A stretch of 48,558 nt of DNA, from assembly GCA_020352215.1 (NCBI GenBank), contig CP070675.1:1731232-1779789 (forward strand), given 5' to 3'. A program made the translations under genes and the position numbers. Source of the DNA: Phycisphaerales bacterium (GTDB taxonomy: Bacteria; Planctomycetota; Phycisphaerae; Sedimentisphaerales; Anaerobacaceae). The notes beneath the pieces are model-generated. The model was not told the DNA's origin. It worked only from the letters and a program-made list of their open reading frames with translations, and searched no databases. Positions within the stretch are counted from its first letter, which is position 1. Every line of letters begins with the position of its first letter. Below are positions 7,713-16,864 of this stretch, piece after piece.

Positions 7713-10424
7713 ATGAATAGGAAGACTCGGACTACAGAATGCGGAATCCGGAACTCGAAGTGGGAATTTCGGCTGCGGGATATCGAGGATCTGAGGCAGC
7801 TAAACGGTAGTCTTGGTGTTTCGGTCGAGGCCTTGGAGGACGTTTCGATTTTGGCCCAGCCCGTAGATATGGGGTCGACAGCCATACCCAACTCGCTTGC
7901 CGTACACCCAATGGAAGGCTGTGACGGTGATTCGGATGGGCGACCCGGCAAGCTCACGTGGCGCCGTTACGAGCGCTTCGCACGCGGAGGAGCGGGCTTG
8001 GTCTGGGTTGAAGCAATCGCCGTCGTGGGTGAAGGTAGAGCCAATCCGAGACAATTGTGGCTCAACGACAAGAGCAAAGAGACCTTCCGTGCGTTGGCCA
8101 AGATGATACGGGCCACCTCCGGTCAAAGCATGGGCGGTGAACACAGGCCCTTCGTTGTGGCTCAACTTACGCATTCGGGCAGATACAGTAAGCCCGAAGG
8201 TGTGTCACATCCCATTATCGCCCAGCACGATCCATATCGCGATGCCTTGGTCCCGCAGCAGAGGCCCGACGCGGGTGCCAAGAGCAGGATACCGCCCGAT
8301 TGGCCCCTGGTGAGCGATGAGTACCTGGACGAGCTACAGCGGGCATACGTCAAAGCTGCTCGGATTGCATTTGAGGTGGGCTTTGATGCAGTTGATATCA
8401 AGTCTTGTCACGGTTACTTGATCAACGAGCTCTTTGCCTGTCACGGCCGGGAAGGCAAATATGGCGGCTCATTCGAGAACCGCACCCGGTTTTTGCTGGA
8501 AGTGATTGACAAGATTCACCAAGAGCTTGGACAGGAGAAAACGGTTGTCACTCGCCTCGGTGTGTACGATGCAATTCCATACCCGTATGGGTGGGGCGTG
8601 GACAAAGACGATTATGCCAGGCCGGATTTGACCGAGCCGAAGAAGCTCATCGCCCTTTTGGAGCAGCGAGGCACCAGGCTGGTCAACGTCACGGTGGCGA
8701 ATCCGTATTACAACCCACACGTGGGAAGGCCTTTTAATGAGCCGGTAATAGGCGGATACCAAGAGCCGGAACATCCGCTCGCGGGTGTGGCAAGGCTAAT
8801 CGACGTGGCCGGTGAGATTCAGAAGCAGTTCAGGGACATCGCGATTGTCGGGACGGGCTACAGTTGGCTAAGAACCCTTTTTGCCAACGTGGGGGCGGCA
8901 AGTAAGGCAAACGGTCTGGCAACGCTGATCGGCGCCGGTCGAATGGCATTCGCATATCCGGATTTTGCCAAAGACATTGTCACCAAGGGCAGGCTTGACG
9001 CGGACAAGGTTTGTGTAAGCTGCAGCGCGTGCACGCAGATAATGCGTGACGCCGGGATGACAGGTTGTGTGGTCCGCGACAACAAAGTGTACGGGCCGAT
9101 TTTTGAGCACGGCAGAAGAAGCGACAGGGAGAATCTCATGCGGCTTGCGTCGGCCTGTCGCAAATGTCAGGAACCCACCTGTCAGCTGGGATGTCCCGCC
9201 GGTGTCGACATCCCTAAATTCATAGGCTTGTTCCTTGAGGGCCAGGAGCAGGCCGCCTATGAGGCACTGCGTGAGGCGAATGTGTTTCCGGAGGTGTGCG
9301 CGTGGCTTTGTCCGGTTGAGCACCAGTGCGAGGGCAATTGTCTGCAGAAATTCATCGGCGACGGTCCTCTGCCGATCGCCGATATTCAGAGGTATCTTGC
9401 TGAGCAGGCCCGCAAGAACGGCTGGTCCAGGCTGAGAATACCCGAAAAGGCTACAGGCGAGAATGTGGCCGTGATAGGTGCAGGCCCGGCGGGGCTGTCC
9501 TGCGCAGCGAAATTGCTTGAGGCCGGCCATACTGTGACAATCTACGATAAGAGCAATGAGTTCGGAGGGATGATTGAGTCGGTCATTCCAGCGGACCGAC
9601 AAAGCACGTCGCTGGCCAACGAAATCGCGGCTATCTTCGCGGATGTGCCGACAGAGCGAATGATTCTGCGTCTCGGCCAGGAGCTCAACAGCGACTTCAG
9701 TCTCGATAGCGTGGCTGCGGAAGGATTTGACGCCGTCTTCATCGGCATGGGTCTGCCGAGGTCGGCCAGTATTAGCGATGAGGATAGGGACATCGAGGGC
9801 CTGTGGAGCGCGATGGAGTTCCTTTCGGCGGCTAAGCAGCCGGGCAAATTGGACCTTGTCGGCAAGCGTGTCGCCGCAATAGGTGGCGGCAATACAGCTA
9901 TGGACGTTGCGGTTACCGCCGTGCAGCTTGGCGCCAGAGACGCTTACGTCATATATCGTCGGTCGTTCAAGGAGATGCCCGCCTGGAGCGCCGAGAGGGA
10001 TCGCGCGATAGAGGCCGGTGTGCATTTCCTTATCTTGACCGCCCCGCTCGGATTCAGCTGCCGCGACGGCAAGCTCACCGGGATTAAGGTTTGCCCGGCC
10101 GAATTAGGTGAGCCCGATGAATCGGGACGTCGCAGACCGAAGCCGATCGAGTCGAGTGCCTATGAGCTGGAAATGGATGTTGTGGCAGAAGCAATCGGCC
10201 AAGAGGTGGCACGGGACCTGAGAGATATTCTGCCGGGCGTGGAACTGAAAGGCGGCTTGATTGCGACAAGAGATGGCACGCTGGCGACATCCAGGCCGGG
10301 CGTCTTTGCAGGCGGCGATCTCGTGCAGGGGGCCTCCACGGTGGTTGCCGCCGTGGCAGATGGCATGAGGGCGGCCAGAGAAATAGACGAGTTCTTGAAG
10401 AGCAAATGCCGGAAAGGATTTTGA
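7713..10424 (+). CDS. Fusion oxidoreductase: Old-Yellow-Enzyme barrel plus GltD-like FAD/Fe-S reductase
   Basis: A 903-residue two-part protein. Residues ~45-400 form an NADH:flavin oxidoreductase TIM barrel (QLTHSGRYSKPEG, DIKSCHGYLINELF, YGGSFENRTRF). A Fe-S motif C-x2-C-x2-C-x11-C follows near residue 433, as in 2,4-dienoyl-CoA-reductase-type enzymes. From ~480 it continues with a cysteine-rich Fer4_20-like segment (CRKCQEPTCQLGCPAG ... CEGNC) and a GltD-like FAD/NAD(P)H reductase (VIGAGPAGLSC near 587, AIGGGNTAMDVAV, GGDLVQGASTVV). Known relatives pass electrons from NAD(P)H via FAD and Fe-S to FMN that reduces an enoate or similar substrate. The first ~40 residues look non-conserved, so the true start may lie downstream. 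Substrate is unknown. It is 8 bp after uvrA and 3 bp before the SDR gene. Confidence 0.85.
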   Translation: MNRKTRTTECGIRNSKWEFRLRDIEDLRQLNGSLGVSVEALEDVSILAQPVDMGSTAIPNSLAVHPMEGCDGDSDGRPGKLTWRRYERFARGGAGLVWVEAIAVVGEGRANPRQLWLNDKSKETFRALAKMIRATSGQSMGGEHRPFVVAQLTHSGRYSKPEGVSHPIIAQHDPYRDALVPQQRPDAGAKSRIPPDWPLVSDEYLDELQRAYVKAARIAFEVGFDAVDIKSCHGYLINELFACHGREGKYGGSFENRTRFLLEVIDKIHQELGQEKTVVTRLGVYDAIPYPYGWGVDKDDYARPDLTEPKKLIALLEQRGTRLVNVTVANPYYNPHVGRPFNEPVIGGYQEPEHPLAGVARLIDVAGEIQKQFRDIAIVGTGYSWLRTLFANVGAASKANGLATLIGAGRMAFAYPDFAKDIVTKGRLDADKVCVSCSACTQIMRDAGMTGCVVRDNKVYGPIFEHGRRSDRENLMRLASACRKCQEPTCQLGCPAGVDIPKFIGLFLEGQEQAAYEALREANVFPEVCAWLCPVEHQCEGNCLQKFIGDGPLPIADIQRYLAEQARKNGWSRLRIPEKATGENVAVIGAGPAGLSCAAKLLEAGHTVTIYDKSNEFGGMIESVIPADRQSTSLANEIAAIFADVPTERMILRLGQELNSDFSLDSVAAEGFDAVFIGMGLPRSASISDEDRDIEGLWSAMEFLSAAKQPGKLDLVGKRVAAIGGGNTAMDVAVTAVQLGARDAYVIYRRSFKEMPAWSAERDRAIEAGVHFLILTAPLGFSCRDGKLTGIKVCPAELGEPDESGRRRPKPIESSAYELEMDVVAEAIGQEVARDLRDILPGVELKGGLIATRDGTLATSRPGVFAGGDLVQGASTVVAAVADGMRAAREIDEFLKSKCRKGF

Positions 10425-10427
10425 GAA

Positions 10428-11225
10428 ATGGCAGATCGACCCGTTGCAATTGTGACCGGGGCAAGTCGCGGCATAGGAAGAGCCATTGCTGTAGAGCTGG
10501 CATCGTTGGGCCACGACCTGATCGTTAATTATTTTGACCTGACGCCCGACGGAGACCCGGACGACTCCCACGCCCAACAAACAAAAAAGGAAATCACACG
10601 TCTCGGCGCCGATTGTGAGGTCTTGCGGGGTGACGTGAGCAAGGCCGGTGACAGAACGCGTTTGCTTGATTTGGCCAAGGACAAGTTCGGCCGGTGCAAT
10701 ATGCTTGTCAACAACGCCGGTGTCGCTCCACTGGCGCGGCTTGACATTCTTGATGCAACAGAGCAGAGCTTCGACAGAGTCCTCGGGATAAATCTCAAGG
10801 GCCCCTACTTTCTGACGCAGCAGGTTGCCAACTGGATGATCGAACAGAAAAAGCAACACCCGCAGCAGTCTTTCAGAATTGTAAATACTGGCTCAATATC
10901 GGCTTACACGAGCTCGCCATCGCGCGGGGAATACTGCATCAGCAAAGCGGGCGTACGAATGATGACGAGCCTTTACGCAGATAGGCTGGCCGAATACGGT
11001 ATAGGAGTGTTCGAAATAAGCCCGGGTATCATAGAGACGGACATGACCCGGGCCGTCAAAGACAAGTATGACAAGCTGATTGCCGACGGGCTGACACCGA
11101 TCAGGCGATGGGGACAGCCGGCCGACATTGCAAAGGCCGTAGGAGCCATAGCCGAAGGCAGACTCGACTTTTCCACCGGCACTGTGATCAACGTCGATGG
11201 CGGCTTCCATCTGAGAAGACTCTGA
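10428..11225 (+). CDS. Short-chain dehydrogenase/reductase (possible keto-sugar-acid reductase)
   Basis: A 265-residue classical SDR with the cofactor motif TGASRGIGRA near residue 10, the NNAG structural motif, the catalytic Ser in NTGSISAYTS, and Tyr and Lys in EYCISKAG. PG-x-I-x-T-DM and a C-terminal INVDGGFHLRR complete the fold. Such proteins are often labelled 3-ketoacyl-ACP reductase. In this setting, between an ene-reductase fusion and a KDPG-aldolase homologue, it could instead reduce a keto-sugar acid such as the unsaturated-uronate product DEH to KDG (inference from neighbours only). It starts 3 bp after the previous stop and is preceded by AAGGA. Confidence 0.85.
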   Translation: MADRPVAIVTGASRGIGRAIAVELASLGHDLIVNYFDLTPDGDPDDSHAQQTKKEITRLGADCEVLRGDVSKAGDRTRLLDLAKDKFGRCNMLVNNAGVAPLARLDILDATEQSFDRVLGINLKGPYFLTQQVANWMIEQKKQHPQQSFRIVNTGSISAYTSSPSRGEYCISKAGVRMMTSLYADRLAEYGIGVFEISPGIIETDMTRAVKDKYDKLIADGLTPIRRWGQPADIAKAVGAIAEGRLDFSTGTVINVDGGFHLRRL

Positions 11226-11273
11226 TGTCGCTGCTGCATCTGGGTCAGGCGCCAACAACGTCAAGGAGGCCAA

Positions 11274-12059
11274 ATGGATATTCAAAGCACAATTACGACC
11301 CTGTTGAGAGATGGGTTTGTTTTGGTATTCAACCAGGACAAGCTTGACATAGTCAGGACCGCTGAGGCACTCATCAAAGCGGGCGTCAATAACATGGAAG
11401 TCACCTGCCGGATCAGTAAGCCCCTGGAGAAGCTCTCTCGGTTGCGCAAGGAATTGGAAGATTTTGCGGCCGGTTGCGCCAGTTTGATAGACTCGCCGGC
11501 GATGCTTGATCTGTACAACCGGATCCACCCCCAAGATCAGCTGCCCTCGGTTCAGGAGGTTGTGGACGCCGGTGCGTGCTATCTTGTCTCGGCCGCGAAC
11601 TTTCGAGATGAAACTTACGACAAGTTAGCAGGCAAGGTGCCGATCATACCGGGATGCGGTACTGTAACCGAAGTCCTCAGTCAGTTCTCCAAAGGGGCGA
11701 ATCTCTGCAAGATATTTCCCGCCAAACAGCTCGGCGGCCCTGCTTTCATCAAGGCCATCGACCCGGCGATTCACAAGACTATCAGCCTTGTGCCCACCGG
11801 CGGCACAAATGCTGGCAACATCCCCGACTACATCGACGCAGGAGTCCTCGTGCTCGGTGCATCGTTTAGCATGATAGAGAAATCTACGATGCAGAATATA
11901 ATCGAGCAGCAGGATTACTACCTCCTGGCTTCCGAGCTCTCCAAGATCAAGCGCTTGATAGATGAGCTGCGGGCCGACAAATACCCGGACATCGATTTTG
12001 CTAAGGCGTCTCTCACCCAGATAAGCCAGGTGACCGGCAGAGATTTCAACGTTCGGTAG
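11274..12059 (+). CDS. KDPG/KHG aldolase-family protein (Eda-like) with C-terminal extension
   Basis: A 261-residue class I aldolase of the Eda family, which cleaves 2-keto-3-deoxy-6-phosphogluconate (or 4-hydroxy-2-oxoglutarate) to pyruvate plus an aldehyde via a Schiff base. The catalytic Glu (E42, NNMEVTCR) and the Schiff-base Lys (K146, CKIFPAKQLGG) are both present, as are the phosphate-binding VPTGGTNAGN and the terminal GVLVLGAS segment. It exceeds the usual ~210 residues because of a C-terminal helical extension of about 55 residues. The ATG is preceded by a strong AAGGAGG. With a KDG-kinase-like gene in the same run, a KDPG role is the simplest reading. Confidence 0.85.
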   Translation: MDIQSTITTLLRDGFVLVFNQDKLDIVRTAEALIKAGVNNMEVTCRISKPLEKLSRLRKELEDFAAGCASLIDSPAMLDLYNRIHPQDQLPSVQEVVDAGACYLVSAANFRDETYDKLAGKVPIIPGCGTVTEVLSQFSKGANLCKIFPAKQLGGPAFIKAIDPAIHKTISLVPTGGTNAGNIPDYIDAGVLVLGASFSMIEKSTMQNIIEQQDYYLLASELSKIKRLIDELRADKYPDIDFAKASLTQISQVTGRDFNVR

Positions 12060-12087
12060 AAGCCGCAAATACCGACAGAGACACGCG

Positions 12088-13599
12088 ATGCCTGATGAGT
12101 GTCACAACATTGCCGCAAGACCTCTGCGGGTCCCGACGAAGGTTTGTGGGCCTGTAAAGCTTCTCCTGGCGGTTCAACTTCTGGTGATGAGCGCCAATGG
12201 GAAGCTGTCCGCAAGTGCGACTCAGCCCCCTTCCCCCGTCACAATCAACTGCAAAGATACAGGCTACCGTGGTATATGGTACATGAATCAGCCTTCCAAT
12301 GACGAATACGTGTACAAGTACAGCGGGGGCCTCGGTACATACTGTGCCAAGCACAAGCCTTTTGCCGTGTATTGCGACCAGGTCCACAAGACTTTCTTCT
12401 GTTACGGCGGCACAACATCGGACAGCAACCACGAACTGCTGCATATGGTTTCGTATTATGACCACAACACGGGGACGGTGCCGCGGCCCACCATACTTCT
12501 CGATAAGAAGACCAACGACGCTCACGACAATCCCGTCATATCGGTGGACGACAAGGGATACATCTGGATATTCTCGACATCCCACGGGACCGGCAGGCCA
12601 TCATACATTCACAAAAGCAAACTGCCATACGACATTGATGAGTTCGATCGGATACAGGCTACGAAGATCGAGGACGGCAACGAAGTTCCGATGACCAATT
12701 TCTCGTACATGCAGCCCTGGCACATTGGGTACCGGGGGTTCCTTTGTTTCTTCACTCGGTACGGCTATCCTGCCGACCGGACCATCTGCTTTATGCGAAG
12801 CGCCGACGGCGTCCGGTGGTCAGAGTGGATTCGGCTGGCTGCGATCGAGAAAGGGCATTATCAGATAAGCGCCGTAGGTAAAGGCAAGGCCGGCACGGCG
12901 TTCAACTACCATCCTGCCGATAAGGGCCTGAACTGGCGTACGAATTTGTACTACATAGAGACCGCTGATTGTGGCCGGACTTGGCAGACCGCCGATGGAC
13001 GAAAGGTGACTTTGCCGATCACGGATGTCAACAGTCCTGCACTTGTGCACGACTACCGGCGCGAGGGCCTCAATGTATATATGAAAGACATACGGTTCGA
13101 CGCGGAGAATAGGCCGGTCGTTCTCTTCTTGACGAGCAGGGGATATCGGTCGGGTCCCGACAACGACCCGCGCACCTGGACCACAGCTCGCTGGACAGGT
13201 GCGGAATGGCAGATAAGGCCGGCTTTCGTCTCGGACAATAACTACGACATGGGGTCGCTCTACACAGAGGACGACGGCACATGGCGAGTGATCGGCCCCA
13301 CTGAGACCGGGCCACAGCCATACAATCCAGGCGGCGAAATGGCAATGTGGGTAAGCAAAAACCGGGGACAGACGTGGAAACAAGTTGCGCAGCTCACGAT
13401 CAACAGTCCGTACAATCACACCTACGCCAGGCGGCCCGTGGGGGCGCATCCTGATTTCTATGCAATCTGGGCGGACGGCCACGGCAGAGAGCCTTCGCAG
13501 TCATCGCTTTACTTCTGCAGCAAAAAAGGTAAAGTGTGGGTTCTGCCTCGCGAAATGAGTAGCGACTTTGAAGAACCGAGAACTCTGGGCACGCAGTAA
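12088..13599 (+). CDS. Secreted BNR_4-type beta-propeller, possible polysaccharide lyase
   Basis: A 503-residue exported protein. A signal-like hydrophobic segment lies at ~residues 23-35 (KLLLAVQLLVMSANG). The mature part starts with GYRGIWYMNQPSNDEYVYKY and carries repeated blades (DNPVISVDDKGYIWIFSTSH, FSYMQPWHIGY, NSPALVHDYR, PDFYAIWADGHGREPSQSSL). This pattern fits the BNR_4 sialidase-like propeller group, which includes uronan lyases such as the PL24/PL25 ulvan lyases as well as uncharacterised members. His and Tyr residues are plentiful, but I cannot assign catalytic ones without an alignment. Its position among sugar-acid genes favours an extracellular or periplasmic lyase or carbohydrate-binding role. 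No strong ribosome site is seen. Confidence 0.7.
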   Translation: MPDECHNIAARPLRVPTKVCGPVKLLLAVQLLVMSANGKLSASATQPPSPVTINCKDTGYRGIWYMNQPSNDEYVYKYSGGLGTYCAKHKPFAVYCDQVHKTFFCYGGTTSDSNHELLHMVSYYDHNTGTVPRPTILLDKKTNDAHDNPVISVDDKGYIWIFSTSHGTGRPSYIHKSKLPYDIDEFDRIQATKIEDGNEVPMTNFSYMQPWHIGYRGFLCFFTRYGYPADRTICFMRSADGVRWSEWIRLAAIEKGHYQISAVGKGKAGTAFNYHPADKGLNWRTNLYYIETADCGRTWQTADGRKVTLPITDVNSPALVHDYRREGLNVYMKDIRFDAENRPVVLFLTSRGYRSGPDNDPRTWTTARWTGAEWQIRPAFVSDNNYDMGSLYTEDDGTWRVIGPTETGPQPYNPGGEMAMWVSKNRGQTWKQVAQLTINSPYNHTYARRPVGAHPDFYAIWADGHGREPSQSSLYFCSKKGKVWVLPREMSSDFEEPRTLGTQ

Positions 13600-13673
13600 G
13601 ACGGTGAAATCGGTCGCAGGACGCCGAATCTTGCATTGTTACCCGTTGTTCACTTGAGGTGAGGTGCGAAATC

Positions 13674-15710
13674 GTGGAAACCAAACAGATAGCGGACCAG
13701 ATGGTCACCTTCCATCGCCATAACACCGTTATCGTCGGCGCCGGCGCCGCGGGTATGAACTGTGCCGTGCACTTGTACGAGTTCATGCGCAGAAAGGGGG
13801 TGCAGGATCCGCAGGACAGAATCGTGGTGATAACCGGCGGGCTGGGCCTGGGGGCATCCCGCATGAGTGGCTCGGACAAGCAAACGTATTACAAAATGGG
13901 CACGAGCCCGGACGTGCCGGACGACGCTCAGGAATTCGCGAAGACGCTTACCGCGGCTGGCTGCTGTCACGGCGATCTGGCGCTTGCCGAGGCAATTGGT
14001 TCGCTTCGTGAGTTCTACCATTTGGTGAATGTGGGTGTTCCGTTCCCAACAAATGCAATTGGAACCTTCATCGGCTACAAGACAGACCACGATCCGGCGG
14101 AAAGGGCTACATCGGCGGGTCCGAAGACCAGCAAGTTCATGAGCGAGTGTTTGCAGAGACAGCTTGAACAGTACGGCGTCAAGATAATGGACAACCAGGA
14201 GGTTGCCCATTTGCTCACAGCCGGATCAGGCAAATCCAGGCGAATTGCAGGTGTCGTCACCATCGACAAGGGGCGGGTTAGTGCATCAGATTACGCCGTC
14301 AACGTGTACCTTGGCGCCAATCTCGTTCTTGCCGCCGGTGGCCCGGGAGAGCTTTACAAGACGAGCGTCTACCCGAAGGGCCAGGTTGGCATTCATGGGC
14401 TTGCTTTCAGAGCCGGTCTGGCAGCAGAGAATCTGACCGAGTCGCAGTTTGGACTGGCGAGCACCAAGTTTCGCTGGAATGTCTCCGGAACCTACATGCA
14501 GGCAGTCCCGCGGATATTCAGCACGGATACCCGGGGCGGCGACGAGCGGGAGTTCCTGACGGACTTTTTTCCCGCGATGAGTAAGATGGCAACCGACATC
14601 TTTCTCAAAGGTTACCAATGGCCTTTTGACCCGCAGCGAATTGAGAACCTCCAGTCGTCACTGATCGACATCCTGGTGTTCAATGAGACGCAGAAGGGCC
14701 GGCACGTCTTCATGGACTTTCGGCATAATCCTGTCGGCAGCGATTCGATGGGTGAGCTCGACATCAATGATCTGGAGCCGGAGGCCCTCGAATATCTGAC
14801 CAAGGCCGGCGCCCTTCAGTCAACACCGATCGAGCGTCTGGCACACATGAATCCTCTGGCCATCGACATATACAAAGAGAATGGCATCGATCTGTATGCC
14901 GAGCCGCTCGAAATTGCGGTCTGTGCCCAGCACAACAATGGTGGCTTTGCAGTGAACAAGTGGTGGCAGTCCAACATACCGCATACGTTTGTGATCGGCG
15001 AGATGGCCGGCAGCCACGGCGTCAAACGGCCGGGCGGCTCGGCATTGAATGCGGGCCAGACGGGTGGGCTGCGAGCGGCAGAGTACATTGTCAACGCGTA
15101 TGGTTGTGGGCTTGTCGACTACTCTGATCAACTGGATTCTGCAGAGCAACAGCTAAAGCAGTTCATTAAGAGGGTCGGCGGATATGGAGGCTCCTCGGGT
15201 CTGGCGCCCGGTGAGGTAATCGAGCAGATACAAAGCAGAATGACTGCTTCGGCGGGGCACATAAGAGAGATCGAGGATGCCCGGCAGGCTCTAAAGAAGG
15301 CCATCGAGCTTCATAAAGACATCCAAAACCGGGGCTTCAAACTGCAGAACCACGGGGACATCACAACCGCGATCCAGGCCGAGCATCTGTCTCTTGCCAG
15401 CGTCGCCTACCTGAAGGCGATAGTAGAGCTGCTCCAGCAGGGTAGCGGCTCGCGAGGCTCGCACCTTGTTCTTGCCGGCGACGGCATTCAGATACACCCG
15501 GATGTCATCAACAAGGCCACCGGTGAACCGCTCAAGTTCAAGCCTGAGAACGAGTGTCTGAGGAATTCTATACTACAAGTCCAATACGACGCCGGCTCGC
15601 CCGACTTATTCCAATGCGGGGCTGTCGAGCTTAGACAGGCCCCTACTGAAAGAAAGGCGTTTGAGCCCGCGTGGCAGGATTACAGAGAGGACAAGATCTA
15701 TCAAGGTTGA
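13674..15710 (+). CDS. Fumarate-reductase/succinate-dehydrogenase-type FAD flavoprotein, substrate unknown
   Basis: A 678-residue flavoprotein beginning with a Rossmann FAD motif (TVIVGAGAAGMNCAVHLYEF). A second FAD-contact segment follows (LVLAAGGPGELYKTS), and near the end come a substrate- and flavin-loop like those of fumarate reductase/aspartate oxidase (GEMAGSHGVKRPGGSALNAG). Distinctive stretches such as GASRMSGSDKQTYYKMG and IGYKTDHDPAERATSAGPKT do not match FrdA, SdhA or NadB that I know. There is no signal peptide, heme motif, Fe-S subunit or membrane anchor next door, so the enzyme is probably cytosolic and takes electrons from, or gives them to, a soluble partner such as the upstream fusion. 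I chose GTG 13674, nine bases after GAGG. GTG 13659 and ATG 13701 are alternatives. Confidence 0.75.
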   Translation: METKQIADQMVTFHRHNTVIVGAGAAGMNCAVHLYEFMRRKGVQDPQDRIVVITGGLGLGASRMSGSDKQTYYKMGTSPDVPDDAQEFAKTLTAAGCCHGDLALAEAIGSLREFYHLVNVGVPFPTNAIGTFIGYKTDHDPAERATSAGPKTSKFMSECLQRQLEQYGVKIMDNQEVAHLLTAGSGKSRRIAGVVTIDKGRVSASDYAVNVYLGANLVLAAGGPGELYKTSVYPKGQVGIHGLAFRAGLAAENLTESQFGLASTKFRWNVSGTYMQAVPRIFSTDTRGGDEREFLTDFFPAMSKMATDIFLKGYQWPFDPQRIENLQSSLIDILVFNETQKGRHVFMDFRHNPVGSDSMGELDINDLEPEALEYLTKAGALQSTPIERLAHMNPLAIDIYKENGIDLYAEPLEIAVCAQHNNGGFAVNKWWQSNIPHTFVIGEMAGSHGVKRPGGSALNAGQTGGLRAAEYIVNAYGCGLVDYSDQLDSAEQQLKQFIKRVGGYGGSSGLAPGEVIEQIQSRMTASAGHIREIEDARQALKKAIELHKDIQNRGFKLQNHGDITTAIQAEHLSLASVAYLKAIVELLQQGSGSRGSHLVLAGDGIQIHPDVINKATGEPLKFKPENECLRNSILQVQYDAGSPDLFQCGAVELRQAPTERKAFEPAWQDYREDKIYQG

Positions 15711-15732
15711 TCGGACAGCAGGGAGGTTTTGA

Positions 15733-16833
15733 ATGGCTGCTATAGACGTCAAACCCAAGTCGCAATGCAAATATGATATTGTCTCTTTGGGCGAGATTAT
15801 GATCAGGCTGGACCCCGGCCCGGAGAGGATCCACACAACCAGGCACTTTCGGGCCTGGGAAGGCGGCGGAGAGTACAACGTAGCCAGGGGCCTAAAGCGG
15901 TGTTTTGGCAAGACGGCTGCAGTTGTAACGGCGATTGTGGACAATCCGGTGGGCAGACTCCTCGAGGACCTAATGTATCAGGGAGGCATCAGCATGGAGT
16001 ATGTCAAGTGGGTTCCGTACGACGGAATTGGCAGGAAGGTGAGAGTGGGTCTGAACTTCACGGAACGAGGATTTGGCGTACGGGCCGCTGTCGGCTGTTC
16101 CGATAGGGCCAACAGCGCCGCTTCACAGTTGAAAAAGGGTGACATCGATTGGGAGAAGATATTCGGAGAAGACGGCGTGCGGTGGTTCCACACGGGTGGT
16201 ATCTTTGCAGGACTTTCACAGACTACGCCCGAGGTCATCATCGAGGCGGTGACAGCAGCGAAGAGACACGGTACGATAGTCTCTTACGACTTGAACTTTC
16301 GCAACTCGTTGTGGAAGGATATCGGCGGCCAACAGAAAGCCAAAGAGGTAAACCGTGCCATCGCTCCCTACGTTGATGTCATGTTGGGCAACGAGGAGGA
16401 TTTCACGGCGGCGCTCGGTTTTGAGGTTAAGGGGCTGGACGAGGATTACTCCAAGCTCGACCCGACAAACTTCAAGAAGATGATCACTGCTGCTGTGAAC
16501 AAGTTTCCCAACTTCAGGGCAGTGGCAACAACGCTGCGAAACGCCCAGACCGCCTCCATCAATGACTGGGGCGCAGTTCTGTACGCGGATGGTCAATTCT
16601 ATGACGCCACACTGCGGATGGGTCTTGAAATCTACGACCGTGTCGGTGGGGGCGACAGTTTCGCTTCCGGTTTGATATACGCCCTTTTGGAAGGGAAATC
16701 TGGCGCGGACGCGGTCAACTATGGTGCGGCGCATGGTGCTCTGGCAATGACTACCCCAGGTGACACAACGACAGCGAGCTTGCGCGAAGTCGAGAAAGTC
16801 ATCCAAGGCGGCGCAGCCAGGGTCGATAGATAG
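15733..16833 (+). CDS. kdgK: PfkB-family sugar kinase, probable 2-keto-3-deoxygluconate kinase
   Basis: A 366-residue ribokinase-family enzyme. The N-terminal part has VSLGEIMIRLDPGPERI and GGGEYNVARGLKRCFG (sugar-binding Gly-rich motif). The C-terminal anion-hole and catalytic-base motif reads YDRVGGGDSFASGLIYAL, a variant typical of KDG kinases. The product would be KDPG, the substrate of the aldolase-family protein encoded upstream. It is preceded by GGGAGG at a good distance and lies 22 bp after the flavoprotein gene. At 366 residues it is somewhat longer than the ~310-340 typical of KdgK, owing to insertions in the middle. Specificity is inferred from motif and context, and other 2-keto-sugar acids are possible. 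Confidence 0.75.
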   Translation: MAAIDVKPKSQCKYDIVSLGEIMIRLDPGPERIHTTRHFRAWEGGGEYNVARGLKRCFGKTAAVVTAIVDNPVGRLLEDLMYQGGISMEYVKWVPYDGIGRKVRVGLNFTERGFGVRAAVGCSDRANSAASQLKKGDIDWEKIFGEDGVRWFHTGGIFAGLSQTTPEVIIEAVTAAKRHGTIVSYDLNFRNSLWKDIGGQQKAKEVNRAIAPYVDVMLGNEEDFTAALGFEVKGLDEDYSKLDPTNFKKMITAAVNKFPNFRAVATTLRNAQTASINDWGAVLYADGQFYDATLRMGLEIYDRVGGGDSFASGLIYALLEGKSGADAVNYGAAHGALAMTTPGDTTTASLREVEKVIQGGAARVDR

Positions 16834-16864
16834 TCAAAAGGCTGCGTACTTCCAAGGCAAACTC

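Noticed and set aside
8868..10025. Minus-strand open frame of 385 codons opposite the OYE/GltD fusion
   Set aside because: Shadow of a GC-biased coding region; its peptide shows no family features, while the plus strand has complete FAD and Fe-S motifs.
10428..11225. Assignment of the SDR as fatty-acid FabG
   Set aside because: The motifs fit any classical SDR; no other fatty-acid gene is nearby and the setting is sugar-acid metabolism, so the specific name is not supported.
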